Both the position numbers and the translations under genes were made by a program. Of a DNA stretch of 64,000 nt, positions 1 through 11,144 are shown piece by piece (position 1 is the stretch's first letter; each line of letters starts with the position of its first letter). The stretch lies in assembly GCA_014529385.2 (NCBI GenBank), contig CM043963.1, positions 72,535,912 through 72,599,911 on the forward strand, given 5' to 3'. The notes below the pieces were generated by a model. The model had not been told where the DNA came from and did not search any database. It saw nothing but the letters and a program-made list of their open reading frames with translations. The DNA comes from Adiantum capillus-veneris (Eukaryota; Streptophyta; Polypodiopsida; Polypodiales; Pteridaceae).

Positions 1-74
1 TTTTCTTCTTGAGATGATACCTTAACCTTCTTGCTTCTTTCCTCGTATGCTTTGCGACGTACATTTTGTTGCAT

Positions 75-75
75 A

Positions 76-139
<64 letters not shown>

Positions 140-263
140 TACACACATGCATTAAAAAAAAACACATACACACACACATTGAATGTACAAAAAATATACA
201 CACACATGCATAAACAAAGAATGCATACATGCCCACATTGAGAGAGAGAGAGAGAGAGAGAGA
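75..263. repeat. (GA)n microsatellites
   Basis: An almost pure GA tract runs from about 75 to 136, and a second shorter one from about 239 to 263. Between them lies A-rich sequence with short ACAC runs. Open frames here are only dipeptide-repeat translations and are not genes. Confidence 0.95.
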
Positions 264-299
264 AAGATAGATAAAAAAAGGTAGAGAAAATATGAAATG

Positions 300-800
300 A
301 AATGTTATATTAAGATTTAAGGTTAGGTTAGATTTAAAATACATTTAACTTAGATTTAAAATTAGGTTAGATAATATTTAGGTTTAGGTTAGATTTGAGA
401 TTAGATTAGATTTAGATTTATGTTAGATTTAAGATTAGGTTAAGATTTAAGTTAGATTTGAGATAAGGTTAAATTAAGTTTAAGCTAGATTTAAAATTAC
501 GTTAGATTGCATTTAGGTTTAGGTTAGATTTAAGATTAGATTAGATTTAGGTTTATGTTAGATTTAACATTAGATTAGATTTAGGTTTATGTTAGATTTA
601 AGATTAGGGTAAGATTTAAAGTTAGGTTAAACTTAAGATCAAGTTAGATTTAAGATTAGGTTAGATTTAAGATTAGATTAGATTTAGATTTATGCTAGAT
701 TTAGATTTAGGTTAGAAGTAAGATTAGATTAGATATAGGTTAGATTTAAGATTAGATTTTGGATTTAGTTTTTATATTAGATTACGGTTTAAATTTAAAG
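300..800 (+). repeat. Degenerate telomere-like tandem repeat
   Basis: About 500 bp built from variants of TTAGATTTAGG, TTAGGTTAGATTTA and TTTAAGATTAGG, repeated dozens of times with single-base drift. The words resemble the plant telomere unit TTTAGGG, but the GGG triplet is nearly always reduced to GG or GA. It could be a decayed interstitial telomeric tract or an unrelated A/T-rich satellite. No coding potential was seen. Confidence 0.7.
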
Positions 801-1802
801 TTAGGCCAATGGTGATCCCTATGTTCCTCTCCACGGATGTGGCACTAAGTTGGAAAGCTTTCAACGGCATGATACTCAGATTGTAGGCATACATGTAATG
901 TGCACAGTAATCCCTCGAACAAGGAGTTGCTGTGAAGAGATGTTAAGCTGCTCTGAAGAGATGTTAGGCTCGGTGTTTTCCCTTGTTTTAGCTCCTATTT
1001 ATGCTTCTACTATGTTGTGTAGTATATTTGCAATGCAAAATCAATGTGTAATGTTAGTGGACTCTAAACTAAATGCAAAACAAATTAAGACATACAGACT
1101 TGAAATGTGTGTATCTAAAATAATAAATTATAGGAGTCTTTATCTTTTGTCATGAGTGGGATCCTTTTCATCAATTCACTCCACTTGATGTAATCATATA
1201 CATGCTACCTGTACTTATCTATTAGAGCTTTTAGGACATGTCAATGAAGGGGGAGTTCCAGCTAAGCTCAATGCTTTTCCCAAAGAGCAAGCACTAGGTA
1301 CACAACAATATGTATATTCCCATCAGAATCTGACACCTATTAACTCACCCACTAACCATGTTCAATTAGCTCAAAAAAAGGGCAGGCAATGCCATATATT
1401 TTGAGAGATTTTTAGGGCCAATTTGATCTTCCCCTACCTATAGATATTGCTATACATGTACCTTTGATAATATCTTTCAACTTTAAAATGTACAACTTGT
1501 CTCACTTCTTTCTTTTGGTCAAACTAACAGTGTTGGTCATAGGATCCTTATCGCATGGCCAATGAGACTTCATCTACAGTAGTGTCAAGGGGTGGGTTTT
1601 GGTAGAGCTCACTTCCATGGTTTCAGGATAGCATCCTCAATCGATCAATGTATTCATTGTAGCAAGGTTGTTGTCTAATGCCATGGCTCAAAACGAGCAT
1701 GTAACTTTTTTTTGGTTTCGTAATATATATACACTCACTATTGTGAGTTTAGGAAAAAAAATGTACATCTTGTTTATTATGAAGGTGGACTGTGGGGGTC
1801 TT

Positions 1803-1804
<2 letters not shown>
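801..1804. other. No recognisable gene
   Basis: Unassigned sequence. A 101-codon open frame (850-1155, plus strand) has no motif, no repeat and no similarity that I recognise. I see no LTR ends or tRNA-like primer sites here. Confidence 0.5.

Positions 1805-1870
<66 letters not shown>
1805..1870. repeat. (CT)n microsatellite
   Basis: An uninterrupted CT run of about 66 bp. Confidence 0.97.
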
Positions 1871-1872
<2 letters not shown>

Positions 1873-2500
1873 ATTTTCAAAACTCCTGAAAACAGCCCAC
1901 GGAGCTACGGACTTTTTTTGAGGAGTTTTGAAATGCTTATAACTTATCATAGCAAACAGACATTCTCAAGGTCCAAAAACTCATGAAAACAGTAGTTTTG
2001 AAATGCTTATATACACGCTCTAAAAAAAAAACTTCGGCTTTGCTATTCGTCATCCCTCCTCCTGTTAACCAGACCTTTGCCAAAGAAAGTTTGAAAGCAA
2101 GCCTGTGTGCAGACAGAGTCTCTCAAGGACAGACACGCACATACACACACACACACACACACAGAGGATTAAGTTAGCGTCGAGCCTGGCATGTGTCCAA
2201 GACCACCTACCCTCATAATGCACATTGTTTGGCTATGGCATCGGATATTGATCTCTCCCAAGACTGTTTAACCAGTTCATCGCATGCTGCTAGCCACCTC
2301 CTCTCTAGCAAGCCCTTGTGTATTTAAAAAAGCCTGCTGCTCCCTATTCCATGTCATTGGTCTCCATTTAGTCCGCCTCCTCCTTGCATGTCGCGCGCTA
2401 CACCCTTTGCCTAGTGCCAACCTTTCTTGCTTTTCTCCTCGCTTGCTATTTACCGACTGCCCACTGTCGGCTCTCGCTTCGCACAACATTATGTTTTTAT
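1871..2500. other. Unassigned sequence with a short (AC)n
   Basis: No gene recognised. The phrase AGTTTTGAAATGCTTATA occurs twice (near 1923 and 1994), which suggests a small local duplication. A short (AC)n lies at about 2138-2162. Confidence 0.5.
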
Positions 2501-3013
2501 TTTGGGAAAATTACTAAAATACCCCTCTAATTTGTGGAAATTCCCAAAATTCCCCCAAATTTCAAAAATTCCCAAAATACCTTTGTATCTATTTTTGGTT
2601 GGATTGTTGAAGATTTGATCATCTTTATTTCTTTTTGACAATTGCAATGCGTTTTTGAGTTCTTGGCATGTAATTTGTCACAAATTACCTAGCAAAAAAG
2701 GCGATTATTTCTAAAAATAATGAAGCAATTCAACTCCAAAGCCTACATAACCAACTCAAATTCGAGTTTTAGCATATTGTATGATAGAAAATCAGTCTTC
2801 TAAGGAAAAGCTACGGAATTTTTTGTTTTTGGCGAAATTTAGTCTCAAAACCAGGGGTAGTTTGGGAATTTTGAAAAATTTGAAGGGCATTTTGGGAATT
2901 TATGACAAAAGACTGAGGGATTTGGGGAATTTTGAAAATTTGAGGGGTATTTTGGGAATTTCCACAAATTAGAGGGGTATTGGGGTATTTTTCCTTTTAT
3001 TTTTATTTTTAAT
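2501..3013. mobile_element. Fold-back / MITE-like element
   Basis: The two ends are inverted repeats. Positions 2519-2550 and 2949-2980 are exact reverse complements over 32 bp, and weaker pairing extends inward with GGGAATTTTGAAAATTTG-type motifs. Outside the arms, TTATGTTTTT occurs at about 2490 and again at about 3016, which would fit a 10-bp target duplication. The interior (about 2590-2850) encodes nothing recognisable. The size of about 0.5 kb and the lack of coding capacity fit a non-autonomous DNA transposon. The superfamily is not assignable from the sequence. Confidence 0.6.
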
Positions 3014-3370
3014 TTTATGTTTTTGATTACCCTTTGACTTCAAATGTAGATACTACTGAATAAGAGTGTATTCCCATGCTGAGGAGGCAACATAGCTTTG
3101 CTGATGCAGGTGGTTTTGTTGTGTCCCCATTAATTTTGTTTTGTGAACGTTGTCTTTGCGTTGTCTTATTCTTCTTCACCGCATCGTGAAAGATGAGAGA
3201 AGGTAGGGAGAGGACAGGGGCATAGTTTTGCCAGCTCTAGCAAAATTGGTAGAGTTGAACTCTTGCGTGCAATGTTCTCACTAGGCGACAAAGCATGCTC
3301 TTGCCAACAAAATTCTGGCATGCCTGACGTGCAAATCTTCTCTGAACCACCCATACATAACTTTCAACTT

Positions 3371-3570
3371 GTATTGCCCATAATCTCCATAGATTCCTAT
3401 AGTGGAGATTCCTCTACTTCCTTGCTTGAGTAAAATTTTGAATGTCTCGCAAGTTTTGAACTCACAGCTTGTGTTTCCCATAATCTTCATAGATTCCTAT
3501 AGTGGAGATTCCTCTACTTGCTTGCTTGAGTAAAACTTCGAATGTCTTGCAAGTTTTGAACTCCACAGCT
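3371..3570. repeat. 100-bp tandem duplication in a probable LTR
   Basis: Two 100-bp units (3371-3470 and 3471-3570) share about 90% of their bases, both carrying ATAGATTCCTATAGTGGAG. They lie upstream of the primer-binding site at 3811, so probably within the 5' LTR of an old retroelement. The left LTR boundary could not be found. Confidence 0.75.
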
Positions 3571-3810
3571 GGCATGAGATATGTTACCATATACATGTGG
3601 TAGTGATGTGTGTGAACACACTAGGACCGCTGAGGCATTTTTTCCCTCTTTAGGAGGTTTTTTCCCCCGTGCATTGTATATACACCCATCACTCTAGGGG
3701 TAGTGATCTTTCCATTGCACACTAAGTAATACACTCTCTGTTGTGTGCCTTGATCTTCCTTTGTCTTCTCCAAGTTGTGTGTGTTTCCCTGCAACCCTAA
3801 TTCCAATAAT

Positions 3811-3822
3811 TGGTATCAGAGC
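3811..3822 (+). promoter_or_regulatory. LTR primer-binding site (initiator tRNA-Met type)
   Basis: The 12-mer TGGTATCAGAGC is the standard plant LTR-retrotransposon minus-strand primer site, complementary to the 3' end of initiator tRNA-Met. It sits just after a CCAATAAT stretch that would be a decayed LTR end (CA to TA). No gag or pol follows directly, so this is a remnant or a non-coding derivative. Confidence 0.75.
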
Positions 3823-3825
3823 AGT

Positions 3826-4463
3826 TTGCATCCTCCCGGGCTTAGTTGCCAGTGATAGCCGTTTTTCGGCTCTCCATAATTGCCATAGTGAGCCACCTGA
3901 CCCAAGAAAAATCACCTTAACACTACCTTTTCACTATACATAGGCGTGTGTATGTGTTAGGGATTTTTTCATCATATTTTATCCAAAATCCTTTTCTAGC
4001 TTATTATTAGCTAGGAGAGCCAAAAAAAGAAGTGGATCTGTATTATGGCCTATTTGTGTATATAATCTATCTTTATCCAAGGGCCTATGTCCGATTTTTT
4101 TCTCACACATTTCATTTATTTTTATAAATATCTTTAATTAATTACGTAAATACTTGCATTATCAAACCAAAAATTCATGCCATGCATCCTTACTCTTCAT
4201 CATACTTCTTGTATATAATCCAATGTAATAAAAAAAATTCTCCACGTGAGAAATATTCACATTTTACTATTTCATAAGAATGACTTAAATCCCCGCCATC
4301 ACTTATTATCACTCAAATCTCTTCACATTTTACATACTTTTTCTTTATCCCCACAAATAATATCAAGGGAAGGTCCTCTCATTTGACTCTATCATGTCAC
4401 TTGTGTCTTCTACTTTTCTTTTTTTATTATACTCTAGGTATCTTGATTTATTTATACATTATT
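3826..4463 (+). repeat. Inverted-repeat arm F (partner at 7168-7815)
   Basis: About 640 bp of A/T-rich sequence directly downstream of the primer site. A reverse-complement copy with roughly 90% identity lies at 7168-7815. It is probably the untranslated leader of an LTR element, duplicated in opposite orientation. Confidence 0.8.
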
Positions 4464-5170
4464 TTGTTTCTTTTCATCACATACATATCATATATTTGTA
4501 AAAAATCCTTTTCCACATGGGGATATTAGTAGTCCTTTTTCACTCTCCTAAGCATGAGGGGTCACTCCCTTGAAGGCTAAAGGGAATCAAACCAAAGAAG
4601 GGACCCAGTCAATGACTTTTTTGGACAGAAAACACATGTTTTTGCTAATTCTTTAAACATTAGTTCCCATCCAATTCTAAAGAAGTGTTCAACATGAAAA
4701 CATTGATACGTGATTCCAAACTTACGCTCAAATTTTCTCATAATTTTTTGAGTTCATTTACATATTGATTCCGAATTTTTTGTGGACATCAATCTGCCTA
4801 CCTCGCACACTCAATTAGAGCTAGGTTCCTTTCTACCTTTTCCACACTTTCACACATACTCACACACAATCTGCCTACCTCGCACACTCAATTAGAGCTA
4901 GGTTCCTTTTTACCTTTTCCACACTTCCACACATACTCACACACTCACCCTCCTCCTCCATCACCAAAACCTGCACCTTTCATGCCTCCTTTCATCTTCT
5001 TCACCATTTCCATCTCTCTCCCTTACTCCATAGCTCAAAAATTATCAAGTCTTCACACACATATAGCCCAATTTCTCTCTCTATAATCAAATTCATATTA
5101 CCATAACCTCTTCATCCTTTCATAAAAAGAGAAAATATCAGCAAATAACCAAGCTCAAGGTCTACCAAAG
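4464..5170. repeat. Leader-like sequence with a 77-bp tandem duplication
   Basis: Units at 4791-4867 and 4868-4944 are nearly identical and carry CAATTAGAGCTAGGTTCC. The rest is C/T-rich and A/T-rich with no long reading frame. Confidence 0.8.
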
Positions 5171-5263
5171 ATGGAGTTTGATCATAGAAAATTCAGTTTT
5201 TCCATGGTCACAAGAACTACACCGACAGAGTTCTACAACCGCTTCATTCACTGGAAGAGATAG
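5171..5263 (+). CDS. Possible 30-residue micro-ORF
   Basis: An ATG in a good plant start context (AAAG before ATGGAG) opens a 30-codon frame ending TAG. The product is basic and aromatic, ending FYNRFIHWKR. It lies downstream of a C/T-rich leader. I recognise no family and it shows no secretion signal. It may be a small peptide or an upstream ORF in a retroelement leader, or chance. Confidence 0.2.
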   Translation: MEFDHRKFSFSMVTRTTPTEFYNRFIHWKR

Positions 5264-5654
5264 ATGAAAAATTCCCTTTCCATCTTATGGTTTCCATCAA
5301 ATTGTGTATATTTTCATCCTTCTCTTATTTATTATCATTGTATAGATCATGTAATGCACCTTGAGTGCATATGCCATGTAATTTTACCCCATCCTGCTAA
5401 CTACAAACTACTAAAACTAATGAATAACCCTTCTTGTAAATTGCACCCTCTACTATCTACTAGAGTAGGCACCTCCAAGCTACTAACCTCTCTCTCCTTT
5501 TACTCTCAATAATTCTCTCCTTGTGAACCCACATCCATGTGACTCAAGAGGCAAGAGAGCCCCACTCTCATAAGAACATAAATAAAATTTCATAAAAATG
5601 GTTTTCTATGTATATGTTGATCAGGAGATAATCCTAATAAGGGCTCTCCTCAGC

Positions 5655-5662
5655 TATAAATA
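5655..5662 (+). promoter_or_regulatory. Candidate TATA box of an LTR
   Basis: TATAAATA sits about 30 bp upstream of the start of direct repeat D1, which reads like the R-U5 part of an LTR. No experimental start is known. Confidence 0.45.
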
Positions 5663-5684
5663 GATCCTTTTTCTCTTTGTAAGC

Positions 5685-6475
5685 AAGATGATCACTACAC
5701 TATTGCTCGCTACTTTGAGTGTACCATTCTCCATCTTAGTTGTAGGGAGATAGAGTGAGCTCTCTATACACCATCACTTGTGATGTATAGGAAAGCTTCT
5801 TTGAGCTAGTTGTAGCATTGCAAGGGAGTGAGTGATTCATAACTTCCAATCAAATTTGTACCTACTCTTACACATCAATTGAATCAATAAGTTGGATGCA
5901 ACCGTGGTTCAAAACTCTCTTGAGTCTCTCCAATTCGCGCTTGGAAACCTCATCTCATTTGGTTTAAGTAGACGCTTTTTCATTTTGAGATTCTTATGTA
6001 GTATTTACATGTATGTGACTCAAGAGCTCTTGTTTTTGTTTTTTGTTACTTGGGAAAATATTATAAGAGGGTTGTATGGTGAGAGGGTTCCCATAACCCT
6101 AAGATAATTTGTAGATTGCAACATTGTCGAACTTAATTGTGTCTCTTGACTCTTCTCCAAGCTGTTTATACACCTGCGTCAATCATTTAAAATGAATCTT
6201 AATTCTTGCACAAATATCTCTCTCTATAGGTGTTTGGTGTGTGTACTTGTAGCATTGATATTAGTGTTAGTGTACCCTTCCTTCTTGATTGTATTGCTCA
6301 GTGATTTTCCTCTTCGGCGTCCTAGTTCGCTCTCTAAGTAGGTGGTGCCCCTTCACTTGTTGTTGGTTGTGGGTTTGTTGTGGTTTCTCTTGTTTGCGGT
6401 TGCCCCTACCCCAATTGAGCAGCACGGGAGCCTTGAGGGGTGTTTAGAGGTCGCCTCTCTTGTAGCCTGCTACCC
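5685..6475 (+). repeat. Direct repeat D1 (copy at 8105-8950)
   Basis: About 800 bp sharing the order and most bases of 8105-8950. Landmarks include AGCTAGTTGTAGCATTGCA and a shared end near CTCTCTTGTAGCC. The two copies probably derive from LTRs of one old family. Copy 2 carries a long (TC)n that copy 1 has only as a short TCTCTCTC run. Confidence 0.8.
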
Positions 6476-6525
6476 CGGACCGCCTCAATTTTGGTGCCCC
6501 CACTGAGGAGGGCTTGTGTATGTTT

Positions 6526-7096
6526 TTGTGTAGGTTCAACCTTAGAATAGTCAAGTAGTTTGCATGAATCAGTTGAGTTTGTATGATCCTTTCATTCCCA
6601 TTGCAAGGAAAAACATACACATAATTGTTAGTACTAAGTTGCAATTTGAACATGTAATTCATAAAATTTTAGGTCCTCGTAGGTTGGCCAAGATAAACAC
6701 TTTGGTACATCAAACATGAACACGATACATTGTTGAAAATCGACTTTCTTACTAATTGCAATGTTTATTCTAATGAGTGGAATGAAATAAAAGGGAAAAA
6801 CCTCTATTCCTGAGCCATTATCCATGGCCTATGCATGTCTTAATGTTTAAAATAACACAAAAATATAGACATATAAGCTAATATCGTACCTAATGAGAGG
6901 CAAAATGAAATGATGTACCGAAGAGGTTATCTCGGCCAACCTAAGAGGACCTAAAATCTTACAAATTACACGTTGAAATTGCAACTTAGTACTAACAATT
7001 GTGTGTATCTTTTGCCTTGCAATGGTATTGAAAGGATCATACAAACTCTCCTGATTCATTCAAATTAACTATTCTAAGGTTTAACCTACACACAAA
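6526..7096. repeat. Imperfect palindrome with about 190-bp arms
   Basis: Positions 6526-6716 and 6897-7096 are reverse complements at roughly 80% identity (both carry GTTAGTACTAAGTTGCAA in opposite senses), separated by about 180 bp. The palindrome lies between direct repeat D1 and inverted arm F', so the block looks like two oppositely oriented copies of one element. Confidence 0.75.
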
Positions 7097-7167
7097 AAAA
7101 TTGTCGACCTGCGAACGCTTGCCAAAGCTCACAGAAATCGAAGAAAGTAAGCAAGCATGTGCTGGTG

Positions 7168-7815
7168 AGGTATAAATAAATCAAGATACCCATAGTATAA
7201 TATAAATAAAAAATAAAAAGCAAAAATGTAGAAGACACAAGTGACATGATAGAGTCAAATGAGAGGACCCTCCCTTGATATTATTTGTGGGGATAAAGAA
7301 AAAGTATGTGAAATGTGAAGAGATTTGAGTGATAATAAGTGACGGCGGGGATATAAGTCATTCTTATGAAATAGTAAATCTGAATATTTCTCATGTGGAG
7401 ATTTTTTTTTTATTACATTGGATTATATACAAGAAGTATGATGAAGAGTAAGGATGCATGTCATGAAATTTTGGGTCGATAAAACACACATCTAATTGCA
7501 AGTATTTACGTAATTAGTTAAAGATATTTATAAAGATAAATAAAATGTGTGAGAAAAAAATTATACATAGGCCCTTGGATAAAGATAGATTATATACAAA
7601 TAGGCCATAATATAGATCCACTTCTTTTTTTGGCTCTCCTAGCTAATAGTAAGCTAGAAAAGGATTTTAGATAAAATATGAGAAAAAAATCCCTAACACA
7701 CACAAGCCTATGTACAGTGAAAAGGTAGTGTTAAGGTTATTTTTCTTGGGTCAGGTGGCTCACTATGGACGGAGAGCCAAAAAATGGCTATCATTAGCCC
7801 TCCCCCAGGATGATG
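7168..7815 (-). repeat. Inverted-repeat arm F' (partner of 3826-4463)
   Basis: Reverse complement of arm F. On the minus strand it is followed by a short segment (7097-7165) that matches 8951-9020 on the plus strand, giving an order F, then L, then the palindrome arm. Confidence 0.8.
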
Positions 7816-8104
7816 GTACACTCATGTAACATCATGAGACACCTTTTCCAAAGAGAGTGGTTTTGAGTACTCTGTGATATTTGGTCCCTTGACAAGATTT
7901 TCATTGTGTGGCTTCTTGTAACACTCATTCTTCATGCAACAAAATTTACATGAGATAGCCGCTCTTTGACAGTTCTTTGATAGATCCTTTCGTAGAAGGT
8001 GACTCAAACAGGTCTTCAGGTGATACCCGTTTATCTTCCTGGAGTGCCCTTTACCATTCAAGTCCATAAGCTGATAGTGACTTGAATTGAAGGCCTTCTT
8101 GACT
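7816..8104. other. Spacer between repeats
   Basis: About 290 bp without a recognised gene. An 81-codon minus-strand frame (7822-8067) is Cys/His/Lys-rich, but it has no complete zinc-knuckle spacing and I do not call it. Confidence 0.4.
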
Positions 8105-8637
8105 ATGTAAGCAAGATGATCTCTACACTATTACTCACTACTTTGAGTGTACCATTCTCCATCTTAGCTGTAGGGAGAGAGAGTGATTTCTCTATACACC
8201 ATCACTTGTGGTGTATAGGAAAGCTTATTTGAGCTAGTTGTAGCATTGCAAGGGAGTGAGTGATTCGTAACTTCCAATCAAAGTTGTACCTACTCTTGCA
8301 CATCAATTTAATCAATAAGTTGGGTGCAACCGCGGTTCAAAACTCACTTGAGCCTCTCCAATTCACGCTTGGCAACCTCATCTCATTTGGTTTAAGGTGA
8401 CACGTTTTCATTTTGAGATTCTTTTGTAGTATCTGTTTGTATGTGACTAAAGAGCTCTTGTGTTTTTCTTTTTTTTGCTTGGGAAAACATTAGAAGAGGG
8501 TTGTATGATGACAGGTTCCCATTACCCTAAGATAATGTATAGATTGCAACATCATCGAACTTAATTGTGTCTCTTGACTCTCCTCCAAGTTGTTTATAGA
8601 CCCGTGTCCATCGTTTAAAGTGAATCTTAATTCTTAC

Positions 8638-8708
<71 letters not shown>

Positions 8709-8950
8709 GGTGTTTGGTGTGTGTATTTGTAGCATTGATATTAGTGTTAGTGTACCCTTCCTTCTTTCTTGTATTGCTCAAGGATTCTCCTCTTCGGCGT
8801 CCTAGTTCTCTCTCTAACTAGGTGGTGTCCCTTCACTTGTTGTTGGTTGTGGGTTTGGTGTGGTTTCTCTTGTTGTGGTTGCCCCAGCCCCAATTGAGCA
8901 GAACGAGAGCCTTGAGGGGTGTTTAGAGGTCACCTCTCTTGTAGCCCCCG
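8105..8950 (+). repeat. Direct repeat D2 with an internal (TC)n
   Basis: Second copy of D1, interrupted by a (TC)n of about 66 bp at 8642-8707. It precedes the copia gag by about 330 bp and may be that element's 5' LTR region, but no clean LTR end or primer site was found next to it. Confidence 0.75.
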
Positions 8951-9277
8951 CCTCACCAGCAGCTCTAGCGTATGCCTGATCACTTTCTCCAATTTCTATG
9001 AGCTTTGGAAAGTGTTAGCAGGTTGACAAAATTTCAGGAAAGCTCGTAGAGCTTAGTCTGCTCAGATTCTTGATTCGGTCTCATTTTGACCTTTTTTTCC
9101 ACTACAGCTAGGTCTGCACATGCTATTTTGTCATTTTGAGCAAAAAATTTGTCAGTGTCAATTACTGCATAACAGGTCCTATACAGTCTACTGCGGGTTG
9201 TGCTATATAACACGTGCTAGTCTCACTCGGTTTGTCCTCACTTCGAGCAATTTTCACATCAGGTGCATGCATTTTCC
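8951..9277 (+). other. Leader upstream of copia gag
   Basis: Non-coding. Positions 8951-9020 match the reverse complement of 7097-7165. No intact primer-binding site is visible. Confidence 0.5.
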
Positions 9278-10096
9278 ATGGCTAACAACAACACAGATGT
9301 GTTGAAGATGTTTGCTGTTGAGGATAGATTGGATGCGGACAATTACACTATGTGGGCTTACATGATGCAACATGTTCTCATATCAAAGGGTGCCTGGAAT
9401 ATTGTGCAGGTCATTGATGTATGTCTTGGTTCTGAGGATGTAGGCGATGTTGAGGATGTTTCAGGTCTTGCTACAAGGATTGCTGTTGTTAGAGTTGTTT
9501 TGTCGATGGCAGAACAATCTCATTGGGATATAAAGGATTCACAGGCTCATGCATTGATTGCATTGTCTATGAAGGGCACCATTACTCCTCACATGCGTTC
9601 AGCAAAATCTATAAAACAGGCTTCGGATATTCTGGCTGTTCTTTATGCAAGCCACAATGAGGAAAAAATTGCATTGTTGCGTAAAGAGTTGGAGTCGAAG
9701 ATTATGCATGAGGGAGATGATATGGATACTGTCCTTGCTGATGTCAAGGATATAAATGACCAACTTATTTTTGCAGGTGAAGTCATTTCAGATAGTTCCT
9801 TTGTGTAGACTATTCTTGATGCCTTGCCAGACTCTTACCAGACTTTTGCTAGTACTTGGAGACTTATGACCCAAGGAAATCTTGAAGTTGTCAAATTTGA
9901 TGCAGTGTGCACATTGTTGTTGCAAGAGTCACTTTCGAGAAAAAACAGGACTAGACAACGTGCAGTTGAACAGGCTTTTATTTCTTTTCAAAGAAAGGGT
10001 GGTAACAGTAATGCATCTACTTCTTATGGTTCTTCTACTATGAGTGGCAAATCACCTGTAAAGGGATCATCCTACCCGCTAAGAAACATATACTAA
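9278..10096 (+). pseudogene. Copia-1 gag (capsid region), decayed
   Basis: The ATG after CATTTTCC opens a Gag-like frame beginning MANNNTDVLK. It has the typical copia start, including DNYTMWAYMMQHVL, then the helical LTR_copy/UBN2-type capsid region. An in-frame TAG at 9806-9808 breaks it, and the same frame then continues into ALPDSYQTFAST and a basic tail. Gag normally forms the virus-like particle. The zinc knuckle lies downstream of an inserted LTR fragment. An upstream in-frame ATG at 9263 is possible. Confidence 0.8.
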
Positions 10097-10161
10097 TGAC
10101 TTAGACTTTTACCTTCTCTATCTCATAGTCGAGGACAACTATGATTTCAAGGAAGAGGTAA

Positions 10162-10458
10162 TGTCATAAAATCTCATATCTAACTTTACCCAAATGACTT
10201 TCTCATGTTAAACTGATCGTTCAATCTGGGAAGGTAGAAGGCAAACAAGAGCTAGAACATAGAAAGGTGTTGTTAGACCTAGCTCAGCCACACGAGGCCA
10301 AAAGGAGAGATGGTTACATCTCGACAAGGGCTCAAAAAGGAGATGGTCTACTGAAGAACAATGTGCAAATAATGGATCTTAAAAGACCTTAGGGTTAGCT
10401 TCATTAAAGACCTCCAAAGGTTAGTGCTAAAAGTCCTTAGACCTTAAGATAAGCTAGG
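10162..10458 (+). mobile_element. LTR fragment inserted in copia-1 gag
   Basis: About 300 bp that aligns with the start of the chromovirus LTR at 21018. Both begin TGTCATAA and share TTCTCATGTTAAACTGATC and, further on, CTTAAAAGACC. The copy covers only the first part of that LTR. It interrupts gag between the basic tail and the zinc knuckle. Positions 10097-10161 are unassigned. Confidence 0.7.
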
Positions 10459-10461
10459 CAT

Positions 10462-11144
10462 GTGCTTGACGTGCTTGTCGTGCTTGAGCTGACAAATGCT
10501 TTTGCTGGCAGAAATTCGTTTGGAAATTTTGGTGATAAGGGCAAAAAAAAGATGCATTGTCATTGTTGTAAAGCTAATGATCACTTTATCGAGGAGTGTC
10601 CTAAGTTGAAGTCCAAAGAGGCAAAGAAGAAAGAGGGTGGTTCCACTACAAATGCAGCTATTGTTGAGTCGTCTGTGAAAGGAGACTGTGATGCTGATGT
10701 TGATGTAGAATGGGCTTTTAGTGCAAACTGTACCTATAATCCTGTTGTCCATGATGTATGCATGTCAGTTGCTGCAGATTCACATGTTTGGTATTTTGAC
10801 AGTGGTGCTATAAAGCACACTACCTCACATCATGATTTTCCACCTCTCTTGAGTCTATCCCTCATGGGAATTCAGTCACTTGTGCCAAAAATGCCTCTTA
10901 TCTAGTTTAGGGAGTTGAAAAGATTGTGCTTACTGCTGCAAATGGAAATTCTTTCACACTTGTTGATGCACTTTATGTACCTGGGATCAAGAAGAATCTT
11001 CTGTCTGCATCTGCACTTGCTAGACTTGGTCTTGTAGCCAAATTTGTGGATGACAAATGTACAGTTCATGATCTCAGTTTTGGTGATGAAATCGTTGCAT
11101 CTGGCCTTTTATGCCGTGGGCTATATAAGCTCCCTTTTGTATGA
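10462..11144 (+). pseudogene. Copia-1 nucleocapsid knuckle and protease, broken
   Basis: A CX2CX4HX4C zinc knuckle (CHCCKANDHFIEEC) is followed by a retropepsin-like motif, WYFDSGAIKHTT, where most copia proteases have DSGAS-HM. The frame ends near 10905 and resumes at 10926 in another frame with the usual protease-to-integrase linker (LVDALYVPGIKKNLLSASAL). At least one frameshift lies between. Confidence 0.8.

Noticed and set aside
7822-8067. Cys/His-rich 81-codon frame as a zinc-finger gene
   Set aside because: The Cys and His spacing fits no zinc-knuckle or finger pattern and the frame lies between repeats.
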